From Chondrus crispus (taxonomy: Eukaryota > Rhodophyta > Florideophyceae > Gigartinales > Gigartinaceae): DNA of 64,000 bases. Under the pieces are notes generated by a model that saw only the letters and a program-made list of their open reading frames with translations, was not told where the DNA came from and searched no databases. Shown here in pieces: positions 42,788 through 51,940 of the stretch. Location of the stretch: NCBI RefSeq assembly GCF_000350225.1, contig NW_005178653.1, positions 1-64,000 of the forward strand, in the 5' to 3' direction. The translations under genes were made by a program, and so were the position numbers. Every line of letters starts with the position of its first letter. Position 1 is the first letter of the stretch.

Positions 42788-42840
42788 TGGACAGCTGCCG
42801 TGCACCGTGAGGGCTGAGAGTACAGTATATACTGTACAGT

Positions 42841-43240
42841 TGTGATAGTGGCAAACGTGTAAGAGCGAAGAGGCGCAGAGCATAGCGCAAAGCAGAATTG
42901 ATGTCAGCACAGATGCTAGGCCGATGCGCAATATGCATTCAGCAACCCGGCAATAATATGCGGGAATACATGTAGTGGGTGCGCAGCGAAAGGTCAGAGA
43001 GCAGTACGCATTGGAAATGCACACGTCATAGATACCGTTAGACTATTGCGCAGAGAGGCGATAGGTCGTGAGAGAACGGTATAAGACCAGAACATTAAAC
43101 TGTGAGATAGAGGTAGAGAGCTCACTGGTAAACGAGTACCGAAACACTTGCCAACGCCAACGTCGTTTATTATCCAGCTGTGCACCTTCGCCAGAAGGAT
43201 GCAAACATCTAATATGCAGGCAGAATTAGTGCCTCTGAAA
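42841..43240 (+). repeat. 5' LTR of the copia element (400 bp)
   Basis: Begins TGTGATAGTGGCAAACG and ends GCCTCTGAAA. Differs from the 3' LTR by one missing G near the start and about three substitutions. Confidence 0.9.
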
Positions 43241-43241
43241 G

Positions 43242-43253
43242 TTATGGGCCCAG
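43242..43253 (+). promoter_or_regulatory. primer binding site matching the anticodon arm of initiator tRNA-Met
   Basis: TTATGGGCCCAG, one base after the 5' LTR. Its reverse complement CTGGGCCCATAA is the anticodon stem-loop region of eukaryotic initiator tRNA-Met, not the 3' CCA end. This is the half-tRNA priming mode known for Drosophila copia. The gag ATG (43244) lies inside the site. Confidence 0.7.
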
Positions 43254-45098
43254 ATGCATCTTCATCTGCGATCAGCAACAGTTGGAATAGACCGCCTCCA
43301 TACTCGACAAATCAGATGTCGAAAACAAAGTATCGAGAAACTCTGAGACGATGGGTACGTATGATTCGGAAGTTCGGTGAATCCGGCAACAAGTACAAGG
43401 CTATGCTTCACGGAATAGGCCATATAATATATATGGCATGCGATGATAATGCTCAAAAACTCCTCGCACGAGCCGAGAAGTCAGGTTCCGTCAATTTGGA
43501 AGGTCGAGACGGAGATGACACGAGACAAGGAATGGTCGAGGAGATCATCAACGTCATTGCGAAAGACAGTCCAAGCGAAAAAGTGAAACGAGAAGTAGAT
43601 CTACTGTCAAACATCCAGGCATGCGTTAGATGTGGTATCACAGGCCAGATTTGTAATTTGTACGGCACCCGCCGCCGCGGGTGCCTTACAGGCGGACGGA
43701 CTACACGTGTGCATTACACGCGCACGCGCACGCTCACACGGGCAATACAGGCGGACGCCTACACGTGTGCCTTACAGGCGGACGGACTACACGTGTGCAT
43801 TACACGCGCACGCTCACACGGGCATTACAGGCGGACGGACTACACGTGGGCATTACAGGCCGATGGACTACACGGGTGCCTTACAGCCGGAAGATCTACT
43901 GTATACGTTACAGCCCGGAGGTTGTATATGATAAGGTACAGTAGTAATGGCACAGTACAGTGCATTACAGAATAGAGTACAGTAGTACAGTAGGACGGAC
44001 AATGTCCAAGACACCGCGACCTCGCTTATTTAAGCGACGGCGCCGGGCAATGACAGTAAACAGTCAAGGATCTTTTGGGAACGGATTTCCTTCGACGGTG
44101 CGACACCGCGGGTCAAGACAAGCCTCTGACTTAGGCGACATTGTCGGCATCTGTCTTGCGACGTTTCCCTGGCTTCTATTGCCTTTACTTTACCTTTTCC
44201 ATTCCTCCGTCTTTGCGACTACGCGGGTTAAGACTAGCCTCTAACCTCGGCGTGTTACTGTCGCTCGACGTTCCAATTGTTTTCCTTTTTACTCTGTCGT
44301 TGCGACCACGCGGGCTAAGACTGGCCTCTAGCCTGGGCGTATTACTGTCGCACGACCTATTTCTCTCTCCCTGCATTGTGACGATTGTCAAGTCGCGGGC
44401 TACGACAAGCCTCTGGCCTTGGCGGCACTATTGACATCTGTCCCGCTCGTTCCCTCTAGGAGTTTCCGCTACTCGGCGCTCCGCCCGTGTCTGACACTAG
44501 TCTTTAGGCTCGGGTTCACCCCTGTTTTGTGTGTTCTTACACCACCCCTTCCAGTTCTGGTCCCATTCCGGGTCCGCACTTCGACCAGTACGTCGTGCTT
44601 TTACAGTCGGCCGACGTACTTCCCCTTTGCTCTACCACAGTCCCGATCTACCGCGGGACACCCCCTATTGGTTGTTACCTCTTCCTCGAGCTAGCTCATA
44701 GCTGGCGACCGCCACTATACTACATTAGAAACCAATCTGAGACACCCGAGCAGTTCGCGAATACATACAATGCAGCTGTCGTTAGATTCTCAAATCAGAC
44801 GGGTACGCTCTCCAGAAAAGAGAGCAATCATTTTGCAGTACTCCTGATAAGGAATGCGGAGCTCACATCTGACTCATTGAACGCTCTCACTTTTCAGCTC
44901 ACAGCACAAACTAAGGACCTTACACAGGATGATACAGAAGTGTACATTCCTGTCAATCGAATGCGTAAGATTGTTGAAGCCATGAGGTACGCGATAGACC
45001 ACAGAGACGACCAACTCACAAGTCACATGAACCTCATCAAGCACGAAGCTGAGAGTATTCAAGTTATGATAGAGAATGCCAATTCAGATGACAACTGA
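43244..45098 (+). pseudogene. gag: Gag of the copia element, interrupted
   Basis: The 5' part (ATG 43244; MGPDASSSAISNSWNR, later KTKYRETLRRWVRMIRKFGE) runs to about 43655 as one helical frame. It is then broken by tandem-repeat DNA. A second part resumes near 44720 in another frame (RNQSETPEQFANTYNAAVVR; LTAQTKDLTQDDTEVYIPVN) and ends at 45098. Just downstream, CLFCGEICH (45226-45252) is a zinc-knuckle remnant whose remaining residues are shifted. The product cannot be made intact, so this copy depends on gag from elsewhere. Confidence 0.7.
43660..44715 (+). repeat. tandem-repeat insertion inside copia gag
   Basis: It begins with a hairpin (GGCACCCGC / GCGGGTGCC), then about six imperfect ~30-40 bp units containing TTACAGGCGGACGGACTACA (43689-43890), then a TACAGTA-rich stretch. 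At about 44100-44420 there are four imperfect 65-75 bp units containing CGCGGG(C/T)TAAGACT(A/G)GCCTCT. No coding capacity. The host gag frame is interrupted at both edges. A target duplication was not found. Confidence 0.7.
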
Positions 45099-45489
45099 CT
45101 GTTTACTCTAAACCAAGCAGTCGTTGCACTGTCCCAAGCGAAGGTCGACACCTGAGTTGCGACACAAAACACAATGTTGGGTAAAAGGAAGTTCGAAGTT
45201 GACAACAAGGCGTCGGCAAAACGCGATAGTAGTTGTCTGTTCTGCGGAGAAATTTGTCATTTGGTATCGAGACCGCAAAACATGTCTTGACGGGATCAGA
45301 GCGAAACGCGATAAGAAAAGGGACGCACACTTTGGAAGGAAAGACTACAGACAGCACAAGCGTGTATCTTTCGCCAGTAAGAAGCCTGATTCAGAGTCAG
45401 AATCGCATTCGGACGCCGAGATAGATGAAAACAGTAGAAGAGATAAGAACCCGAGGAAGAACTAGTTTTTTCGGCGTTAGGGCCAGCCA

Positions 45490-48400
45490 CGCTCCGTACT
45501 GACCTCAACCCCATTTTAGACGAAGGAGCTCCATCCTCTTCAGGAGGAACAGTCAACGCTGCTGTGCGAATACATAGGCATTCCTTTTTCAGTTCGAGCA
45601 CCACGTGGAGAGTACTATCACGGATGGGGAACACAGTGTTCAGATCCTAAACCGATTATTTGTACATGGCATCTTCACGCCATTGATGTGCATGGGAGAA
45701 ACACGACACTGACTTTCGATCTTGTAGATGGAGAATCACCCCTGCTCATAGGGCTAGATGTGAAGAGGCACTCAGACACAATCAACAACGACAGGTCACC
45801 GAGAATTATTATCCACAAGCCACACGGCGAGACGCCAAGAGTCTTCAACACATACATCGAGAAAGACGCAGGCGGGGACGAACGAGTACGCATGGATATC
45901 ATGCCACATACGAAATCAACGTACAGTACTCTGATGGCAAGTTCTGTCAAGAGATATGAACTAAACGTGGCAAAGAAGCTCCACAGGTTTACGCATGCGT
46001 CAAAAGAGGAAATGAGACGTATCCTTACAGACGCGAGGAAGCTTACACCGGAACTGGAGGAAGCCTGCGTAAACGTGCATGATGCCTGTGGAATATGCAC
46101 CTCCACAGGAAGACCAGCCAACCGGAGACAGATATCCATCACTCACATCAATGCATCATTCAACGTCGAGATGCACGTCGAGATGCAAGCGGATTTCACG
46201 ACCGTGTTTATCAAAGGAGACAAGTTTGAAGTGTTGAACATGGTCGACGCCGGAACCAAATACGGTGAAAGAACAATTGCTCCATCCAGGACGGGCAAGG
46301 AGATGATGAAACTCTTCGAGAAAGAGTGGATCTACAGTCATGGTGCACCACGAATGTTCAGTGCGGACCCTGAGTTCTGCCAGCCATTTTTTGCGAAGTT
46401 CCTCAGTAGTCATGGGATCCAACTGAACGGGCGACCAGCGAGATCATCTCATAAGAACGGGAGAGTAGAAAAGAACAATGGAGTCTTTAAATCCATACTA
46501 GAAAGGCTCGCCAAGGAGGATACAGATGCAACAGCCGCGGTAATGGTCAGAAGAGCCTCATTTATGTCGAACATGTTCCATGGTTCGTCGATAATGAGTT
46601 CTTTCCAGTTAGCGAAAGGCTACTTACCGTCAATAGTGGGCCTACCTGCAGAGAAAGTATCACCAGAAATTCTGGAAGCTCACGTGGAGCGCACAGCGTC
46701 AAGAGCAATCCAGAAAGTGCTCCGAAGCCGTATCTCGACGACAGAGAAGCGGCAGACCCTGCCTACAGGTACGAATGTGTGGGTTTTCTATAAGTCTTCA
46801 AAACAGAAGGAACCGGTGGAATGGGTCAAGGCGAAGGTAGTAAATGCAGGAGAACATGTCGTCTCATGCCGTCGCAGCGATAGAGGCCCGCCCATGAAGA
46901 TAGCGTACGAGCACATAAGGAAGGCACCAGAAGGGCAACTAGCCAACGAACTAATGTCACGTACTTTGGAAGAGGAGATTAGAGCACTAACGACACCCAG
47001 TGACGAAGATAGTATCACATTGGCAGCGAAGGACGACGTACGCGGCGCCAGCGAGGCTGAAGATAGCATAGAATTGCCAACTGTAAACCTGGGGCGCGTT
47101 GATGTTTCAATGGGAATGATGCCCCCTTTACTCCGAGTCGTCTTTGTCAGCTTAAGTAACGGTTCTATGTAGCTTTCTATCCAAATGCACTCTCCTGTAT
47201 TGCAGAGTGTATCTATAAAATGCAAAGCGCAAATATCTTCGTCAGGGGGTTGACAGCTTTCTTGTGTATTCGATCCCGAATCTGACCTCTGCACTAGCCA
47301 TAGAGCCCTATATGGGTTATAGGCGTCAACACAACTCCAATTGGAGTCTATGTCAAGTCTAGTCTATGTCTTGGCGCATTAATGCGCCAAGACATAGAAA
47401 CTGTAATGAATGACCCTAACACGGAAGCACCAACGGATTGTTTTGTGAGAGGAAGAAAAGACACGGATTCAACATGGCAAGATGTTTTCGGCGAAGAGAG
47501 CTCAGGCGATGAGAACACGAACGATTGCGTAGACACACATAATGCGCTGCTCAGCACCAAGATCGGACGTCCCGAAAAGGACATAGGCGACAAAAACATA
47601 CCAACAGAGGAGGTTATAACAGACCTCAAATTAGACAAGCAAATAGTGCTGCAGAAAGCGTACGAAGTAGTTGGACCAGCACAAGTTACGCGAAAAAATT
47701 GGAATGCGCTCCAGCGTGGATATTGGACACAGCACTACTGTTGACAACAATTGGAAGGATGCGTACATCCCGGTTTTCGATAAAGACCTGCACAAAAACG
47801 CCAACGTAATAAGTTCACATGTCGTTTACAAGATTAAAACGGACGAAGCAGGGAAAATGAAGATGTAAGCACGCTTGTGCCCCCACGGTCATGGCGACTC
47901 AAGGAAGGACTCAGTGAGAAAAGATTCTGCTACAGCTCAGTTCGATGTCATCCGGTTAGTGCTAAGTATAGCGACTCTATTACCCTTCCGAATAGGGTTA
48001 ATAGACGTCAAGGGCGCGTATTTACAAAGCGGTCCAATCGAGCGAGATATCTACGTCCGGCCTTCGATATAATTAGGCGAACAACGAGGGGTCCTATGGA
48101 AACTGGTGAAACTCCCATATGGTATTACGGAAGCGGGCAGACAGTGGGCAACTGTCATAGAGGAGTGGCTTCTCAACACAGCCAAGATGGAACGTGTTAA
48201 CGTAGTGTCCCAACTTTTCTTGAAAAGAAACAGCAGAGGCGATATCATACTGATGATTGCGAAGGTTACCGATGATTTACTGATGGCAGGAAGTGTGGAA
48301 CGCATGAGATGGATCGAAGATCTGATTGGTAAAAGGTTCCCTATAAGCAAATGCATCATCGACTGCGCAGTACAGTTTAACGGATTCCGCATAAGTCAGG

Positions 48401-49273
48401 GCAAACATGGTGATATAGACATATCAATGAATGCATACATGTCAGCTATACCCTTTCTATTTATGGACCAGGACAGACGCAAAGAACCGGACGAGAAAGC
48501 GACGCAGAAGGAGTTTACATGCTTCCGATCGCTTGCAGGAGCGTTAGTTTGGCTTGGAAGCGGAACCCTTCCACAAGCATCGCACTTCGGCTCCCTGTTG
48601 CAATAACAGCTACCCAGACTCACCGTTAGGCATCTTTGCGAAGCGAACCGCATCCTGAAAGAAATCAAGGATCCCTGTCGACATGAGGCCAACAATTCGA
48701 TTCAACAAGCCTCCACATGCGATAGTGCAGGCACAGGTACTGTCCTTCTCGGACGCAGCGTTCAATGTCACATCCTCAAGAGATTACGGCCAAACAGAGT
48801 TTATCTGTGAGATAGAGTACAGAACAAAGAATGGTCCGGCAATATACCATATGATAACGTGGAACAGCTCGAATCAAAAGCGCGTATGCCACTCATCGTA
48901 CGGGGCGGAAATATTCGCATGCACAGAGGCAGATGACAGGGGGTTCTACATTCGCACTACCATGGAGTCCATCATGGAACGGAAGGTCGAACATACGCTA
49001 TGTGTAGACTCTAACGGGCCATATGACACAATTACGACCCTGCATGAAGGACATGACTACAGGATGCCCCAGACTGTACAGCGTATCAGAGATTCCTTTC
49101 AGTCAAAGGAACTCTCATGGCTTCGATGGATAGCAGTAAAAGCAAACGTAGCCGACGCACTCTCGAAAAGAAACTCAGTAATGCATCGCCTACTCAACCG
49201 TATTGCCGTTGATGGGGTGATTGAGTTACCCCCGCATGACTCCAAGGAGGTCTCGAGCGAAACTTGGGTCTGA
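45490..49273 (+). pseudogene. pol: Pol of the copia element: protease remnant, integrase, RT, RNase H
   Basis: The integrase (45688-47172) is a long open frame: zinc site KLHRFTHASKEEM...CVNVHDACGIC, catalytic D in MQADFTTVF, D in FSADPEF, E in GRVEKNNGVFKS. After a break at 47173-47400 (containing a 36-bp palindrome), the RT follows in pieces: NNWKDAYIPVFDK, a stop in the KARL region near 47866, the IDVKGAYLQ motif, KLPYGITEAGRQW and the catalytic VTDDLLMAG. RNase H (48683-49273) has SFSDAAFN, a central SYGAEIFACTEA motif, VDSNGP and VADALSKRNS. Frames change at least four times and there are two or more in-frame stops, so no active Pol is possible. Confidence 0.8.
47363..47398. repeat. 36-bp perfect palindrome in copia pol
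   Basis: TCTATGTCTTGGCGCATT (47363-47380) is followed immediately by its exact reverse complement. It sits where the reading frame between integrase and RT is lost. Confidence 0.9.
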
Positions 49274-49309
49274 GTCGCAACGAAACTAGTTCATTGCGAC
49301 TGGGGGGTG

Positions 49310-49710
49310 TGTGATAGGTGGCAAACGTATAAGAGCGAAGAGGCGCAGAGCATAGCGCAAAGCAGAATTGATGTCAGCACAGATGCTAGGCCGATGCGCA
49401 ATATGCATTCAGCAACCCGGCAATAATATGCGGGAATACATGTAGTGGGTGCGCAGCGAAAGGTCAGAGAGCAGTACGCATTGGAAATGCACACGTCATA
49501 GATACCGTTAGACTATTGCGCAGAGAGGCGATAGGTCGTGAGAGAACGGTATAAGACCAGAACATTAAACTGTGAGATAGAGGTAGAGAGCTCACCGGTA
49601 AACGAGTACCGAAACACTTGCCAACGCCAACGTCGTTTATTATCCAGCTGTGCACCTTCGCCAGAAGGATGCAAACATCTAATATGCAGGCAAAATTAGT
49701 GCCTCTGAAA
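49310..49710 (+). repeat. 3' LTR of the copia element (401 bp)
   Basis: Begins TGTGATAGGTGGCAAACG after the polypurine-rich TGGGGGG (49301-49307) and ends GCCTCTGAAA, followed by the target duplication ACAGT. Confidence 0.9.
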
Positions 49711-49715
49711 ACAGT

Positions 49716-50158
49716 ACATCTACCTGAAATTTGTAACTTGGCAGTTGATCATTGGCCGCTTCTCTTCAGCAACCATTGCACAGTATGTTGACATACTGGC
49801 TGACATCAGCCATGTCGGCCTGGACGACCTTCGGCACCTTCGGTAACATTTTATGTAACGAGCAAGCAGGGATATCGGGGGAATTGTCTGCCCTCGCTCG
49901 AGTGTCGTCGGGTCTACAGTGACCCGGGCACCCACCCCACTTTATGTTAGCCAGGGCAAACTCTGGTGCGCCCCGCTCCGCTGCGCCGTCATCGGTAGAA
50001 TAGTGATTAATCATTAATTCTACAATGGTACGTACCTTAAATCATCATCTGCCAACAATCGAGCGATGGCGGCGGCCATGGAGCCTTTTCATTGGACTGT
50101 TGGCTTTCGCCAAATTACAGTCGAGAGCATGCGCTCGACAGCATGTACAGTACCTGGT
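49716..50158. other. short spacer between copia and gypsy B
   Basis: Original flank of the copia target. A minus-strand frame over 49766-50014 (GAPEFALANIKWGGCPGHC) looks like a retroelement scrap but cannot be assigned. GTACAGTAC lies at 50144-50152, 6 bases from the gypsy B LTR. Confidence 0.35.
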
Positions 50159-50634
50159 TGCTGGGAAATTAAACACGTGTCAGTCTGTGCCGGCTCGAAC
50201 GCGGGGCGATAGTTGCTGCGAAGAGAAAGAAGGCTTGTCGGCTGTTGATGCATGGGCCGGCACGGCGAATTGCGCACCGGAAATTGCGCATGGGGGACGA
50301 AAGGAAAGTGTCGGGGGACCACGAAAGGAAAAGGAGCGGGGAGTAGGCGAAGGGAAGGGCCAGTAGGCGAAAGGAAAGGCGGGGAACCGGATGTGGGTGC
50401 AAGACCCCAGGGCTTGCGGGACGCGGTGACGAGGAAAGGTAGGTAGAATAAAAGGGAGCCCGGCGGGGAGGAACAGAGAAAAGTGGGGCAGCAGGAGGTG
50501 ACCTGGACGTCGAGTGGACTCTCGACGAGCGGTGAGCATCGGGTGGATTCTCGTGTAGCTGAGTGGATTCTCAGCGAGCGCTCCAGATTAAATAAACGTT
50601 TTGGTTTGACAGTGCCCAGGAGACCGGGCACAAC
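50159..50634 (+). repeat. 5' LTR of gypsy B (476 bp)
   Basis: Begins TGCTGGGAAATTAAACACG and ends GGGCACAAC. It carries a TATA-like AATAAAAGG near 50447 and an AATAAA polyadenylation signal near 50590, as in a U3-R-U5 arrangement. Confidence 0.9.
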
Positions 50635-50650
50635 CTTACAAATTTGTAAG
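50635..50650. repeat. 16-bp perfect palindrome at the 5' LTR/primer-site junction
   Basis: CTTACAAATTTGTAAG directly after the LTR, followed by TGGAGTCAGCCGAGC, which begins with TGG as tRNA 3'-end primer sites do. The tRNA was not identified. Confidence 0.6.
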
Positions 50651-50739
50651 TGGAGTCAGCCGAGCAAAGAGAAACAAACTTGCGTCGGTGGTGGAAACTG
50701 GACAAAAGGGCCGACACAACATCGGACGAGAAGCTCGAC

Positions 50740-51940
50740 ATGGAAGGCGAAGATACTCGCTTTGGCCAAGAGAAAGGTGCATCCGTGGGGAATCTTACAA
50801 GCCCTGTGACGCCTGTGGGCCCCGCTCAAGCCACAGAAAGACGAAGCGTTCAGGAATCAGGCGAGGATCCAAATGCAAAACTGTGCGATGCGCTTGTTTC
50901 AGTAAAAGAAGTGATGGGCCGAATCCCGGAACACTTGAACAGGAACACGGCAGCCGTGGTACAGGTTGGAGAGTCTGTCTCGAATCTGGGTGTCGCTGTG
51001 GAAGCGTGCATAAGACTCTACCATAGCACAAGTGGCAAAAACGCTGTTGATGAGGAACAAATTGGTGCGAGGGAGAGCCACCCACCCTCCGTCCGCATGC
51101 GAGCATCTCAATACCAAGACGCGGCGCCATGCCTTTTGGAACCACATGCAGCCTTCAAGATTTATTCCAAAGGGATGGACTCTGTTCGGGTATGGAAACC
51201 CGGGGATGCCAATATTTTCGCTGCACGAAAGGCGTGGGTTCGCCTTTGCCACGATTTTCCTGTAGCAGCGGGAACGCACCGCCGTCTCCTCTCTTGCGCG
51301 TTTTCGGAATGCCCTTTGGCCATCTACGAGTCGGTCGCCGCTGAGAACTTACAATCAACGGCAGACGAGCTATGGGAGGAGGTAAGCCATAGGCTTTACA
51401 ATGCCAGCCATCGGAGGGCCCTGCGTCTGACGTTTGACACTATCTCGTGGCATGAGAGCAAGGAACTCGTGAGCGAATTTGCTGGACGGGTGCGGGCTGT
51501 CGCATTGATGCCACCCGACGCTGTCCCCGACGAAATTATGGTAGATCGCTTCGTGCAGTCGCTCCCCACAATATGCGGAATTTGGCTTTGTCGATCCCCG
51601 GGACCTTCGACGAGGTTACGGCGCGGATATCGATAATGACCCTGACGCGGACTTCCGAAGGCAGTCGCACGCGATTCCGCAACGAACGCGTCCTGCAGGC
51701 CTCGGAAGGACCACTGGACGGGGGACACGGGGCAGCCGCCCCAATTAGCGCTCGAACAGAAGGAGGAAAAGGCGCGGATTGGACGGAGACCGCAAAGTGC
51801 TACCGCTGCGAGCTGAAGGGACACATTGCATCGAGCTGCCCCGAAAAGCCCTCCAGGATGCGTGGCAAAGAACCGTCACCAACGGGGAAAGGAAGTGGGA
51901 GCGCTTTCGGTAGCGAGGCGCAGATTCCCCACCGGAACTA
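50740..51940 (+). pseudogene. gag: Gag of gypsy B with one frameshift
   Basis: ATG 50740 (MEGEDTRFGQEKG). The capsid-like core (NIFAARKAWVRLCHDFP; LWEEVSHRLYNASH) corresponds to the same region in element A. The frame changes near 51575, after DRFVQSLP, and the rest (SIPGTFDEVTARISIM) continues in the next frame. The CCHC knuckle CYRCELKGHIASSC is intact near 51797-51840. At the place where element A has GGGAAAA, element B reads GGGGAAA, and the pol frame then meets a TAG at 51911, so frameshift expression is no longer possible. Confidence 0.75.

Larger units (their letters stand above)
42841..49710 (+). mobile_element. Ty1/copia LTR retrotransposon, 6.87 kb, with 5-bp target duplication
   Basis: Two ~400-bp LTRs differ at only about four positions, so the insertion is recent. 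The element is bracketed by the direct repeat ACAGT (42836-42840 and 49711-49715). The order gag, integrase, reverse transcriptase, RNase H is diagnostic of Ty1/copia. Gag is interrupted by about 1 kb of tandem-repeat DNA, and pol has several frame breaks. The insertion lies at the edge of the palindrome GTACAGTATATACTGTAC (42820-42837). Confidence 0.9.

Noticed and set aside
43632-43975. frames translating repeated ADGLHVCITRARA-type units
   Set aside because: Translation of tandem-repeat DNA inserted in copia gag.
50024-50158. ORF continuing into the gypsy B LTR (complement 50089-50631)
   Set aside because: It duplicates in the other LTR and is a translation of LTR sequence.
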